Of a stretch of DNA of 64,000 nucleotides, positions 16,936 to 25,831 are shown in pieces (the stretch's first letter is position 1; every line of letters begins with the position of its first letter). The notes under the pieces were generated by a model, which worked only from the letters and a program-made list of their open reading frames with translations, ran no database searches and had not been told where the DNA came from. Source of the DNA: Diaminobutyricimonas sp. LJ205 (GTDB lineage Bacteria > Actinomycetota > Actinomycetes > Actinomycetales > Microbacteriaceae); contig NZ_CP046619.1 of NCBI RefSeq assembly GCF_009755725.1, forward strand, positions 1,488,001 to 1,552,000. The letters are read 5' to 3'. The translations under genes and the position numbers were made by a program.

Positions 16936-19445
16936 GCAAGACGGAAACCAAGACCCACAACGAACTGTTCCACGCGGTCGTCGAGCACGCACCGGAGGCG
17001 ATCGTCATCGTCGACGGCACCGGCCGGATCCTCGTGGTCAACAGCGCCACCGAGGCGCTCTTCGGTGCTTCCAGAGATGAGCTGGTCGGCGAACCGGTCG
17101 AGTCCCTGATGCCGGAGCGCTACCGCGATGGCCATCGAGGGTTCCGTACTGAGTACACCGAGAAGCCGCATGTGCGCGGACTGGAATCCGGTCTCCAGCT
17201 GACCGCGCTGCACAGCAATGGGACCGAGTTCCCCGTCGAGATCTCGCTGGCGCCGCTGCCCATTCCCGACGGCACGCTCGGGATGGCCACCATCCGCGAG
17301 GTGACGCCGCGGCGCAAGCAGCAGATGGCCGCGGAGAAGATCGCCGCCCGCCTCGCGGAGGCCCAGGAGATGGCTCATGTCGGCAGCTTCGAGATCGACC
17401 TCGAGACCGGCAAGCGCTGGTGGTCTGATGAGTTGTGGCGGATGCTCGGCATGGACCGCGTCGGCAACGAGGCGAGCAAGGACGTGATGGTGAACGCCAT
17501 CCATCCGGAGGACGTCGAGATCCTCGACGAGATCTACCGCAAGTTCCAGCGACATGAGGCGATCCAACCCACCGAGTACCGGATGGTGCGGCCGGACGGC
17601 GATGTCCGCTGGGTGCGAACCCGCGCGCATGTTGAGCAAACCGGACGGCACACCCGGCCGACGGTCATCGGCACGACGATGGATATCACCGACCTGCGCG
17701 AGGCGTTTCGACGTCAGCGTGAGGCCGAGAAGACCTTCGAGCTGAGCTTCGACCATTCACCGATCGGGATGGCTGTCGTCGACTTCGACGGCTACCTGCA
17801 GCTGGTCAATCCCGCGCTGTGCACCATGCTCGGTCGGTACAGGGAAGACCTGCTGGTCCTGCGCCTGCAGGACGTGCTCACCGACGAAGATGGCAACGAG
17901 TCATTCCGGCTGGATGACCAGGACCGTGCCCATTCCCACCACCTGGTCGCGAACCCCGACGGCACGTCGATCTGGGTGGACGTCATTTCGACCCTGGTGA
18001 AGCACGACGACGGAACCCCCGCGTACTACTTTGTGCAAGTGCAAGACATCTCTGACCAGAAGCGCGAGGAAGCGACTCTGATGCACCACGCATTCCACGA
18101 CGCGCTCACCGGTCTGCCGAATCGCCTCATGCTGATGCGCCGCCTCGATCAGGCCCTCGACCGTGCGCGTCGTACCGGCGAGAGAGCCGCCGTGCTGTTC
18201 CTCGATGTCGACCAGTTCAAGCCGATCAACGACACGCTCGGGCATGACGCGGGCGATTTGCTGCTGGTGCTGCTCACGCAGCGGCTGAGCCAGCTCGTCC
18301 GCGGGTCCGACATGCTCGCCAGGTTCGGCGGCGATGAGATGGTGATCGTCTGCGACCGGATGACCGACGCATCGGCTGCGGCACTGGCCGATCGCGTCGC
18401 CGAGGCGACGCGAGAGCCGTTCGCCCTTGCCGGCCGCGAAGTATTGATCACCGTCAGCATCGGCATCACCCTGGCGACCGGCTACGAGGAGGTCGCGGCC
18501 GTGCTTCGCAGCTCGGATTCCGCGATGTACGAGGCCAAGCTCCGCCGGTCCAGCGGAATCCGATCGGCGGATCGGGATGTCCCGTCCTCGGTGACTCGCC
18601 AGACGCCCCTGTATTCCGAGCTGGCCCAGGCTGTTGAGCGGAATGAGCTCACCGTGGTGTACCAGCCGCTGGTGCGGATCGCGGATCAGAGCCCCATCGG
18701 GTTCGAGGCGCTGCTGCGCTGGAACCACCCGGAGCGGGGCCCGATCTCGCCACTCGAGTTCATCCCCGTGGCTGAGGCCTCGGGCCTTCTCGTTCCGATC
18801 GGCGAGTGGGTGCTGCAGCAGGCTGTCGCCCAGGTGCACGGCTGGCGCTCGCAACTGCCCGGCGCCGAGGCGCTGTCCGTCAGCGTGAACGTGTCCGCGG
18901 TGCAGATGCTTGACCCGGGCTTCGTGCCCGTCGTGGAAGGCATCATCGACGAGGTCGGCATCGACCCTGGTGCGGTGATCCTCGAACTGACGGAGTCCAT
19001 CGTCATGAACGACATCGAGAAGGCCACCGGCGGCTTGGAGAGCCTGCGCTCGGTGGGCGTCGAGATCGCGATCGACGATTTCGGCACCGGCTATTCGTCG
19101 CTGGCGTACCTACGCGACCTGCCGGTCAACTCGATCAAGATCGACCGGTCGTTCGTGCAGTCGCTCGATACCGATTCGCCCAGTGCGGCGCCCATCCTAC
19201 GGGCGATCATCGGCCTGGCCGACGCAGTCCAGCTCGCGAGCGTCGCCGAGGGGGTCGAGACCGAGGAACAGCTGGCGCAGTTGCGCGAGTTCGGTGTGCA
19301 GTTCGGGCAGGGGTACCTCTGGTCGAAGCCATTGCCCGCCGACGAGGTCCCCGGCTGGTTGGCGGGGCACGGTCCCGCCAAGGAGGTGTGGCCGGCTCAG
19401 GAGGCATGGCCGGCTCAGGATGCGGACCCCGCTCAGGAGGCATAG
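16932..19445 (+). CDS. PAS-GGDEF-EAL cyclic-di-GMP enzyme
   Basis: 837 residues. Three PAS domains (about 5-120, 130-255, 262-380) precede a GGDEF domain and an EAL domain. The diguanylate cyclase motif reads GGDEM near residue 465, with an RGSD inhibitory site five residues before it. The phosphodiesterase side has FEALLRW near 590, ELTES, IDDFGTGYSSL and IKIDRSF, so both activities look possible. No membrane segment is seen. It overlaps the glycosyltransferase gene by 4 bases, so it probably controls the c-di-GMP sensed by the PilZ domain. The last 20 residues are three 6-residue repeats. Confidence 0.93.
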   Translation: MSKTETKTHNELFHAVVEHAPEAIVIVDGTGRILVVNSATEALFGASRDELVGEPVESLMPERYRDGHRGFRTEYTEKPHVRGLESGLQLTALHSNGTEFPVEISLAPLPIPDGTLGMATIREVTPRRKQQMAAEKIAARLAEAQEMAHVGSFEIDLETGKRWWSDELWRMLGMDRVGNEASKDVMVNAIHPEDVEILDEIYRKFQRHEAIQPTEYRMVRPDGDVRWVRTRAHVEQTGRHTRPTVIGTTMDITDLREAFRRQREAEKTFELSFDHSPIGMAVVDFDGYLQLVNPALCTMLGRYREDLLVLRLQDVLTDEDGNESFRLDDQDRAHSHHLVANPDGTSIWVDVISTLVKHDDGTPAYYFVQVQDISDQKREEATLMHHAFHDALTGLPNRLMLMRRLDQALDRARRTGERAAVLFLDVDQFKPINDTLGHDAGDLLLVLLTQRLSQLVRGSDMLARFGGDEMVIVCDRMTDASAAALADRVAEATREPFALAGREVLITVSIGITLATGYEEVAAVLRSSDSAMYEAKLRRSSGIRSADRDVPSSVTRQTPLYSELAQAVERNELTVVYQPLVRIADQSPIGFEALLRWNHPERGPISPLEFIPVAEASGLLVPIGEWVLQQAVAQVHGWRSQLPGAEALSVSVNVSAVQMLDPGFVPVVEGIIDEVGIDPGAVILELTESIVMNDIEKATGGLESLRSVGVEIAIDDFGTGYSSLAYLRDLPVNSIKIDRSFVQSLDTDSPSAAPILRAIIGLADAVQLASVAEGVETEEQLAQLREFGVQFGQGYLWSKPLPADEVPGWLAGHGPAKEVWPAQEAWPAQDADPAQEA
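19389..19442 (+). repeat. 18-bp tandem repeat at the 3' end of the GGDEF-EAL gene
   Basis: Three consecutive 18-base units share the core GGCTCAGGAKGC (third unit CGCTCAGGAGGC) and encode VWPAQE, AWPAQD and ADPAQE. The array runs into the convergent imuA stop, which overlaps this gene by 13 bases. A local duplication that lengthened the C-terminus is the simplest reading. Confidence 0.7.
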
Positions 19446-20149
19446 GCGGCCGATCCCGCGCTGACCACCTGGCCTTCGCCATGCACCCGCAGCGTCGAGT
19501 CAGGCATGCAGATCCTGCCGCTGCGTTCTCGCCCGCTGGCTGCCTGAACCGTCACCGTCATCTGGCGACCGGCCAAATAGCCGTGGCCGGCACCGATGCC
19601 ACCCCACGTGGTGTGCGAGACACTCAACCGGGCTTCCGCCTGGGGCCAGCTGCCGAGGGCGATGAGTACCCCCTCACGCTGCCGGAGACGGGCCGCGAGT
19701 TTCGCCGCGCTCGCATCGGCCACGCGTGCCTGCGGCCGGACGACGACGACGGTGAGGGCATCGACGAGCGCCCCGGTGACGGCGAGCCAGTGCTCGCCCG
19801 GACGGGGCACGAGCACCACCCGGTCCAGGTCGATGCCGAGCCCCGAGGCCGCTTCAACGCCGAAATCGGGCATCCCGATCACCCCGCACCAGGATCCCGC
19901 CTGCACCGGACCCGCCATGAGCGCCATGACGAGCGAGGCAGACCCGGCAACCGAATAACTGGCTCCCGGGCGCAGCCCACCGCCGGGCAGCAACTCGGCG
20001 AGCGCGGACAGGGTCGGCAGGGTGCGCACGTCGAGCTTCGGCGCCTGCATCTGACGGATGCGCGACTGCAACTCACGCACCCGGTCAGGGCTGACCTTGT
20101 CAGGTGCGCGGCTCACCTCGGTAGCGGGGGAGGAGAGGGATGTCAGCAC
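19433..20149 (-). CDS. imuA: ImuA, RecA-like mutasome protein
   Basis: About 238 residues. ImuA is a RecA-fold accessory factor of the ImuA/ImuB/DnaE2 mutasome. The sequence shows the family start (RVRELQSRIRQMQAP), a degenerate Walker-like glycine region (ELLPGGGLRPGASYSV) and a GAGHGYLAGRQMTVTV strand region near the end. The frame runs further upstream, but that part would encode the SOS box itself. The GTG at 20149 has GAGAGG just before it and is preferred. It is separated from imuB-dnaE2 by two genes on the other strand, which is unusual. Confidence 0.8.
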   Translation of the reverse strand: MLTSLSSPATEVSRAPDKVSPDRVRELQSRIRQMQAPKLDVRTLPTLSALAELLPGGGLRPGASYSVAGSASLVMALMAGPVQAGSWCGVIGMPDFGVEAASGLGIDLDRVVLVPRPGEHWLAVTGALVDALTVVVVRPQARVADASAAKLAARLRQREGVLIALGSWPQAEARLSVSHTTWGGIGAGHGYLAGRQMTVTVQAASGRERSGRICMPDSTLRVHGEGQVVSAGSAAYAS

Positions 20150-20160
20150 CTCTCTATTAT

Positions 20161-20174
20161 CGAACACATGTTCG
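20161..20174. promoter_or_regulatory. SOS box (LexA operator) for imuA
   Basis: CGAACACATGTTCG matches the actinobacterial LexA consensus CGAAC-N4-GTTCG. It lies 11 bases upstream of the preferred imuA start and inside the gap after the PPOX-family gene. Together with the box at 14468 it gives each half of the split mutasome its own operator. Confidence 0.9.
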
Positions 20175-20202
20175 ATGGTGTCACGTGCTACCGACAATCT
20201 TG

Positions 20203-20631
20203 CTACTCGGGTGAGACCGCCTGAATCCGCCGTCCCGAGACCTTCACTGCGACGATCCGCAGCCACCGAACGGATTCACCGCTGATCCAGCGCACCCGCT
20301 CAGCGCGCAGCCGACTGAGCCGCTCAATCAATTCGAGATCCGTGATCTCCTCGGCGCGTCCGACCACCTGCACACTCCAGGCCGTCTCAGCGGACTCGTC
20401 CAAGCCGTCAATCTCGTACGCCACCCACGGCCACTCGAGCGCCGCATGAATCTTCGTGTGACCACCAGTGGGAAACGCCACACTGCCCGACTCGGCGTCA
20501 TACACATGGCTCACCGGAAAAATCTCCGGCCGGCCCTGGATGACCACCCCCAGCCGGCCGACCACTGCTGCCTCCAGCAGTCGGGCGCACTCATCGCCAG
20601 AGAGGTCGACCAGCCATGTCTGCACAGTCAT
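20203..20631 (-). CDS. Pyridoxamine 5'-phosphate oxidase-fold (PPOX) protein
   Basis: 142 residues, split-barrel flavin-binding fold. Typical segments are LLEAAVVGRLGVVIQGRPEI, FPVSHVYD, VAFPTGGHTKIHAAL and WSVQVVGRAEEI. Members bind FMN or F420 and act as reductases or haem-binding proteins; which cofactor is used here cannot be read from the sequence. It lies upstream of imuA on the same strand, but the SOS box between them suggests separate promoters. Confidence 0.8.
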   Translation of the reverse strand: MTVQTWLVDLSGDECARLLEAAVVGRLGVVIQGRPEIFPVSHVYDAESGSVAFPTGGHTKIHAALEWPWVAYEIDGLDESAETAWSVQVVGRAEEITDLELIERLSRLRAERVRWISGESVRWLRIVAVKVSGRRIQAVSPE

Positions 20632-20657
20632 CGGTTCTCCTCACCTGGATGCCACGG

Positions 20658-22817
20658 TCATCTGGATGCCACGGCCGCGGATGCGGCGACCGGATCGAAC
20701 ACCGGACGCGCCGCCGGCACCACGGCCAGATCGCCGGCCCCGGCAAGCGCGATCCGGTCGTTCTCCACATCGACCGTGATCCGCCGGCCCGCGATCATCA
20801 GCCCCTCCACTCGCAGCCGATGCAACCCGGCGGGAAGCATCGGTCGCAACCAGAACCTGCCCCGGTGAGCATCGGGTTCCACGCCGAGCAGCGTCCGCAG
20901 CCACAGCAGGGGGGAGGCGGATGCCCAGGCTTGCGGCGAGCAGGATGAGGGGTACACCGCCGGCACAGCGAACTCGGCCCGGTCAAAGCCAGCGAACAGT
21001 TCCGGCATCCGACCATCGAAGGCGTCGGCGACATCCACCTGAGCCATGATCACGCGCTGTGCCTCCTCGCTGAAGCCGTAGCGGGCGAGCCCCCACGCGC
21101 AGATCGCCGTGTCGTGCGGCCACACCGAACCGTTGTGATAGCTCACCGGGTTGTATGCCACCGTGTCGGTCGACAGCGTGCGGATGCCCCAGCCGCTGAA
21201 GCTGGCATCACTGAGGAGGGTTTCCGCGACGCTGGCAGCGCGATCGGGACGGACAATGCCGGTCCACAGCGCATGCCCGATGTTCGATGCGCGCGTGGCG
21301 ACCTGACGCTTCTGCCCGTCGAGGGCCAGCACATAGAACTGCCCCTCCTCGTTCCAGAAGTCCTCGTTGAAGCGCCGGTACAGCTCAGCGGCCTTGTGGA
21401 TGCAGCGTTCATGCTCATCGTCTTCGCCGAGCAGGGTCGCCAGTTCGGCGCGGGCCAGGTAGGCGCCGTACACGTAGGCCTGCACCTCGCAGAGAGCGAT
21501 CGGCGCGTCCGCGAGCGCGCCGTCGGCGTGCCGGATGGCATCCCACGAGTCCTTCCAGCCCTGATTGACGAGGCCCACCTCGCCGTGGCGTTGGTACTCG
21601 ACGTAGCCGTCGCCATCGGCGTCGCCGTAGCGCTCGATCCACTCCATCGCCGCGTTGATCGCCGGCAGCAGGGAGTTCAACAGGTCGAGGTCGGGAGCAA
21701 ATCGCTGCAACTCGGCGGCGACCATGACGAACAGCGGGGTGGCGTCCGCCGAGCCGTAGTAGAGCTGCCCGTGGCTGAAACTGCGCGATTCGGTGTCGGC
21801 GAAGCGCACCTCGTGCATGATCTTGCCCGGTTCCTCGCCCGCCGTCGGGTCCACCTTCCGCCCCTGCAGGCGCGCGAGGGTCTGCAGCACCCCGCGGGCC
21901 AGGCTCGGATCGGCGATCAGTGTCATCCACGCTGTGAGCAGCGAGTCACGGCCGAACAGCGTCATGAACCAGGGCGCACCGGCGGCAATGAGCGCCTGGT
22001 CGGGGTGCTCATCGTCGAGAATTCTCAGGGCGGCCAGATCTTCGTCGGTGCGCTGCGTCACCCGGGTGAGCTTGCTGTTGTCGCTGGAGATCTGGAACGG
22101 CTCGTGCGGTTCGTCGCGGTCCGGATGCGGCATCCCGACGATCCCGTGTGCCGGTCCGCGCGGGCCAACGACCGCACCCCCCTGCGCAACGGTGACTGAC
22201 ACTCGGGTGCTCCACATCGATCGCTCGCCCAGGGCGATGTGCCAGCGGGCGCCGCCGTCTTCGATGCTGGCCTGGGAATCCAGCAGGACCGCGACTTCGC
22301 GGGCATCCGAATCACCCGGCCGGGTGAACCGGATGCTTCGTTCCTCGACGCGCCGAGCACGTTCGCGCGGCATGATCCGGCTTTCCTTGACTTCGAACAG
22401 GCCGGCAAAGTCGCAGTCGACCTGCAGACCAAGGTCGAGTTCCACCGGCTGCAGGCCGTGGTTGGTGACGATGATCTCCTCATGCATGCCCATGTCGAAT
22501 GAGCGCTTCCGCTGCACCACGACATCCGCGTCGGCGTGCCCATGCACCGGGCGGCCGCGGCCGACGAAGGTCACCCGGAACGGAACCGGACTGTCAACGC
22601 CGAGCACTTCGACCGGCTCGCCATCCAAGGTCAGAACCCACCGGGAAAGCACCCTCGTGTCGAGCACAAAAAGCCCCTGGGTGAGTGATGGTTGCATGTT
22701 CCCGTCGCTGTCCGAGAGCGCGAAGGACCTGCCGCTGATCAGCGTCACTCCGCCTCGAAGACCCTCGACGGCTGCGACCGGCATTGTGCCGTCGTACTGG
22801 GAGGGTGCTGAAGCCAC
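20658..22817 (-). CDS. Amylo-alpha-1,6-glucosidase / glycogen debranching-type enzyme
   Basis: 719 residues. An N-terminal beta-sandwich of the glycogen-debranching N-terminal type (about 20-210; RSFALSDSDGNM, FVLDTRVLSRW) precedes an (alpha/alpha)6 barrel. Barrel hallmarks are APWFMTLFGRDSLLTAWM, QGWKDSWDAI and YHNGSVWPHDTAI. The acidic residues in GRDS and KDSWD are candidates for catalysis. The GTG at 22817 is chosen. It lies 3 bases beyond the upstream GT4 stop with AGGA at good spacing, indicating coupling. Probably acts on alpha-glucans or other glycosides; the exact substrate is inferred. Confidence 0.85.
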   Translation of the reverse strand: MASAPSQYDGTMPVAAVEGLRGGVTLISGRSFALSDSDGNMQPSLTQGLFVLDTRVLSRWVLTLDGEPVEVLGVDSPVPFRVTFVGRGRPVHGHADADVVVQRKRSFDMGMHEEIIVTNHGLQPVELDLGLQVDCDFAGLFEVKESRIMPRERARRVEERSIRFTRPGDSDAREVAVLLDSQASIEDGGARWHIALGERSMWSTRVSVTVAQGGAVVGPRGPAHGIVGMPHPDRDEPHEPFQISSDNSKLTRVTQRTDEDLAALRILDDEHPDQALIAAGAPWFMTLFGRDSLLTAWMTLIADPSLARGVLQTLARLQGRKVDPTAGEEPGKIMHEVRFADTESRSFSHGQLYYGSADATPLFVMVAAELQRFAPDLDLLNSLLPAINAAMEWIERYGDADGDGYVEYQRHGEVGLVNQGWKDSWDAIRHADGALADAPIALCEVQAYVYGAYLARAELATLLGEDDEHERCIHKAAELYRRFNEDFWNEEGQFYVLALDGQKRQVATRASNIGHALWTGIVRPDRAASVAETLLSDASFSGWGIRTLSTDTVAYNPVSYHNGSVWPHDTAICAWGLARYGFSEEAQRVIMAQVDVADAFDGRMPELFAGFDRAEFAVPAVYPSSCSPQAWASASPLLWLRTLLGVEPDAHRGRFWLRPMLPAGLHRLRVEGLMIAGRRITVDVENDRIALAGAGDLAVVPAARPVFDPVAASAAVASR

Positions 22818-22819
22818 GT

Positions 22820-23956
22820 TTATCCTGCCTCCCCGGACCTTTCGGACAGGGTGTCGGTTGAATGGAATCGTTCGATCGCGTCGGCGTAGGCCCGGACGTG
22901 TCGGTTCACCATGCGGTTCACCGAGAACAGCCGCAGGCAAGCGCGCCGGCAGACAGCCCGGTCGAGGGTCGCGACGCGTTCCAGGGCGGCTGCCATGTCC
23001 GCTTCGTCGGTGCACAGGAAGCCGGTCACGCCGTTTTCGATGATCTCAGGGGCGGCGCCTTCCGGGAAGGCGATCACAGGCGTTCCACAGGCCAACGCTT
23101 CGATCATCACCAATCCGAATGGCTCACGCCATCGAATCGGGTTGATCAACGCCTCGGCGCCAGCCAGCAACTCACGTTTGCGTTCCGGCCCGACCGGACC
23201 CAGATACTCGATGCCGGGCCCGAGCATCGGTTCGATCACCTCGGCGAAGTAACGGCGCTCTTCGCTCTCCCACATCTTCGCGGCGATCAGCAGGCGGCGG
23301 CCGGTCGCGCGGGCGACGTTGATCGCATGGTGCACGCCCTTCACAGGAGCGATCCTGCCGAGGAACAGCAGATACCCGCCATCCCCGTTCCCGAAGGGGT
23401 ACATCGAGGCGTCGATTCCGTGGTGGATGACCGTGCGCATCGGGATTTCCGGCGCGCTTCGCCGCTGGTCGTGGGAGATCGCGATGAGGCCGATGCGGCC
23501 GACCGTCCGAGTCAGCGAGTTCCGAAGCTCGGGCTCGAGCAGGCTGTGCAAGGTCGCGAGGATCGGCAATTGCGGAAAGGATCCGGGTGGAAGCAAGGGA
23601 CCGCTGGTGGTGTGGTCGTGGATAAGGTCTACGTCGCGCAGCGCCCGGTAGCCATCGCGGGCGTGCACGACTTCCGCGAAGAGTCCCGCTTCGGTTGACA
23701 GGGCTTCCGGATGCTTCCAGCGCAGTTCGACCGGACAGGTTGAGTCACCGACCGTGTACAGCACCACTTGATGGCCGCGAGCGGTGAGACCGCGCGCGAG
23801 CAGGTCGATCACCATCTCGGTGCCGCCGTAGTTCGGTGGTGGCACCGCGACCATCGGGGGAGCGATCAGGCCGATCCGCATCGGACGCTGCCCGCCGGCC
23901 CGCACGGGAATCGACTGAGTGGACTGGCCCGCCGTCTGCGGGTCTGAATCGACCAT
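22820..23956 (-). CDS. GT4-family glycosyltransferase
   Basis: 378 residues, GT-B fold. The N-terminal acceptor domain starts MRIGLIAPPMVAVPPPNYGG with the glycine-rich GGTE loop. The C-terminal donor domain has LFLGRIAPVKGVHHAI and the E-x7-E motif in EPFGLVMIEALACGTPVIAF, which is typical of retaining GT4 enzymes. It is co-transcribed with the downstream debranching-type enzyme (3 bp apart). The pair suggests synthesis and trimming of a storage or surface glucan, but sugar donor and acceptor are unknown. About 25 residues precede the conserved MRIGLI, so an internal start is possible. Confidence 0.85.
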   Translation of the reverse strand: MVDSDPQTAGQSTQSIPVRAGGQRPMRIGLIAPPMVAVPPPNYGGTEMVIDLLARGLTARGHQVVLYTVGDSTCPVELRWKHPEALSTEAGLFAEVVHARDGYRALRDVDLIHDHTTSGPLLPPGSFPQLPILATLHSLLEPELRNSLTRTVGRIGLIAISHDQRRSAPEIPMRTVIHHGIDASMYPFGNGDGGYLLFLGRIAPVKGVHHAINVARATGRRLLIAAKMWESEERRYFAEVIEPMLGPGIEYLGPVGPERKRELLAGAEALINPIRWREPFGLVMIEALACGTPVIAFPEGAAPEIIENGVTGFLCTDEADMAAALERVATLDRAVCRRACLRLFSVNRMVNRHVRAYADAIERFHSTDTLSERSGEAG

Positions 23957-24026
23957 CGCCGGCTCCTCTCGGGTTTCTGAGGACAGGCGGAGTGTACCGC
24001 CGTGACTTGCGAGGAGTCCTGTGCGA

Positions 24027-24773
24027 TCAGGCGGTGCGGGCCGGCTGTACGCGCTGGAACACGTACCGATAGCCGAGTCCGGCGATCAGTCCGCCTGCGA
24101 GCGGGGCGACGATGAACACCCAGAGTTGGAGCAGGGCATCCGGACCGCCGTAGAGGGCTGCCGCGATCGACCGTTGTGGGTTCACCGAGGTGTTGCTGAT
24201 CGGAATACTGACCAGGTGAATCAGGGCGAGGGTCAAACCGATCGCGAGGGGTGCGAACCCAGGTGTCGAGCGAACTCCGGTCGAGCCGAGGATCACCCAG
24301 AGGAAGACCGCGGTGAGCAGCACCTCGGCGATGATGACCGACAGCAGGTTGAATCCGCCGGGGGAGCGGTCGTCGTAGCCGTTGGAGGCGAATCCGGCCT
24401 CCATCGCATCGGAGAGGAAGCCGTTTGGTCCGCCGGCAGCGATCGCCACGAGCAGGGTGCTCGCAAGTGCCCCGCCCACGATCTGGGCCACCCAGTATCC
24501 GATGACGTCGCGCCATGGCATCCGTCCGGCCATCGCAACACCCAGGGTGACGGCGGGATTGAAATGCCCGCCCGAGACGTTGCCGACTGCGTAAGCGCCG
24601 ACGACGACCGTGAGTCCGAAGGCCAGCGAGACCCCGAGGAAACCGACTCCGGTATCGGGGAAGGTCGCGGCGAAGATCGCGGTGCCGACGCCGCCGAGGA
24701 CGAGCAGGAAGCTGCCGAATGCTTCGGCGGCGAGACGGTCGAATGTGGACGGGGTCTCCGGTGTCGTGGCCAT
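24027..24773 (-). CDS. Aquaporin (AqpZ-like, MIP family) with NPQ in place of the second NPA
   Basis: 248 residues, six membrane helices plus two half-helices. The first signature is HFNPAVTLG (Asn72-Pro73-Ala74). The second reads SVNPQRS (Asn198-Pro199-Gln200-Arg201) instead of the usual NPAR. The codon is CAA in the sequence. The selectivity-filter Arg201 is kept, and a His (LIHLVSIPISN) sits at the usual position, as in water-selective AqpZ. The Gln substitution at the pore centre is unusual. The gene stands alone, with the small membrane protein gene 170 bp upstream. Confidence 0.88.
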   Translation of the reverse strand: MATTPETPSTFDRLAAEAFGSFLLVLGGVGTAIFAATFPDTGVGFLGVSLAFGLTVVVGAYAVGNVSGGHFNPAVTLGVAMAGRMPWRDVIGYWVAQIVGGALASTLLVAIAAGGPNGFLSDAMEAGFASNGYDDRSPGGFNLLSVIIAEVLLTAVFLWVILGSTGVRSTPGFAPLAIGLTLALIHLVSIPISNTSVNPQRSIAAALYGGPDALLQLWVFIVAPLAGGLIAGLGYRYVFQRVQPARTA

Positions 24774-24890
24774 GACATCCCACTTCCTCGTGAGCTTCGA
24801 GCCGACTCGGGCCGAGCGGCCTCTCGCGTGAAGGATATTCCCGGATCGGGGCGTTCAGGGAGTGTTCAGTTTGCGAGCGTTAAACGCAGC

Positions 24891-24927
24891 GAGCGGCGGG
24901 AGCCGGTTCATCCGACTCCCGCCGCTC
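24891..24927 (-). terminator. Hairpin after the 55-residue membrane protein gene
   Basis: Perfect 12-bp inverted repeat GAGCGGCGGGAG (24891-24902) and CTCCCGCCGCTC (24916-24927) with a 13-base loop. It lies 16 bases past the stop of the gene at 24944-25111 on the minus strand. The following minus-strand bases contain only a short T-run (GTTTAA). Confidence 0.6.
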
Positions 24928-24943
24928 GAGAAAACGCTGCAAC

Positions 24944-25111
24944 TTAGAGGTTGTTGCGGCGACCGCTCATCGAACGGATCAACCATGCGATCACCGCCAG
25001 GATCAGCAGGACCAGTCCAACCCAGAGCAGGAAGTTCAGGGACTGAACGAATCCGCCCGTGAACAGCAGGATTACAGCGATCACGGCGACGACGATGAAG
25101 AGGATATTCAT
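24944..25111 (-). CDS. Small hydrophobic membrane protein (55 residues)
   Basis: 55 residues, shorter than many ORF cut-offs. It starts MNILFIVVAVIAVILLFTGG, has a second helix NFLLWVGLVLLILAVIAWLI and ends with the basic tail RSMSGRRNNL. Two membrane helices are predicted. The ATG at 25111 has GAAGGGAA about 7 bases upstream, and a clear hairpin follows the stop. Similar tiny proteins are common in Micrococcales as far as I recall; no function is known. Confidence 0.75.
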   Translation of the reverse strand: MNILFIVVAVIAVILLFTGGFVQSLNFLLWVGLVLLILAVIAWLIRSMSGRRNNL

Positions 25112-25209
25112 GGTGTTCCCTTCGGTCTCGGGGCCTTGTCCCCCGGAAGAGGGGCCCCATGATGGAAACTCAACGTACCCCGACTCGCGAGACTCGCCAA
25201 GTTTTTCAC

Positions 25210-25782
25210 TCAGGCGGCGTGGTGCTCGATCAGCCAGGTAGCCATTTGCCGAGCGCGCGGCGCGGCTTGCGGATCACCCATCGTCGCGGTGATGATCGAC
25301 CCCTTCATGAGGATCTGGAAGGCATGCGCAAACTCGCTCGAGTCGCGTAGGCCGGCGTCGGTGGCGATCTCGGCCACGAGGGCCCGCACATGGTTCAGGT
25401 GGGCGATGCTTGCCTTTCCCAATGGGTGCGTTGGCCCCATTTCGAGCAGCACGTTCACGAAGGAGTCGCCCTCGAAGTCATCGCGGGAGAACCACTCGTC
25501 GAACAGGTCGAAGATGGCGAGGAGTTGGTCTCGTGGCTGCTGTTCGCGCTCGCGGGCGGCGTCGATGATTCGCTCGCCTGTCCAGACCTGTTCTCGACGG
25601 TTCAGGAACTCGGTGACCAGTTCATCTTTCGACGCGAATTGGCGGTAGAAGGTCGCGATGGCCACGCCGGAACGACGGATGATTTCGTCAACGCTGACGT
25701 CCCGAATGCCCCGCCGCGAGAAGAGGTCGTAAGCAGCCTCAAGAATCCGTTCGCGGGCGCTCGGTTTCTTTTGATCACTCAT
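25210..25782 (-). CDS. TetR/AcrR-family transcriptional regulator
   Basis: 190 residues. The N-terminal helix-turn-helix is canonical: RERILEAAYDLFSRRGIRDVSVDEIIRRSGVAIATFYRQFASKDEL. A helical ligand-binding domain follows. Its ligand is unknown. It is transcribed away from the 104-residue orphan/sigma/Dps cluster. An inverted repeat in the shared gap (25832-25849) is a good candidate operator, so it may repress itself and the stress cluster. Confidence 0.92.
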   Translation of the reverse strand: MSDQKKPSARERILEAAYDLFSRRGIRDVSVDEIIRRSGVAIATFYRQFASKDELVTEFLNRREQVWTGERIIDAAREREQQPRDQLLAIFDLFDEWFSRDDFEGDSFVNVLLEMGPTHPLGKASIAHLNHVRALVAEIATDAGLRDSSEFAHAFQILMKGSIITATMGDPQAAPRARQMATWLIEHHAA

Positions 25783-25831
25783 GGTTGCTTCACAGTACCC
25801 CGCCGATATCTACTTGACATCGAAGGTGAAA

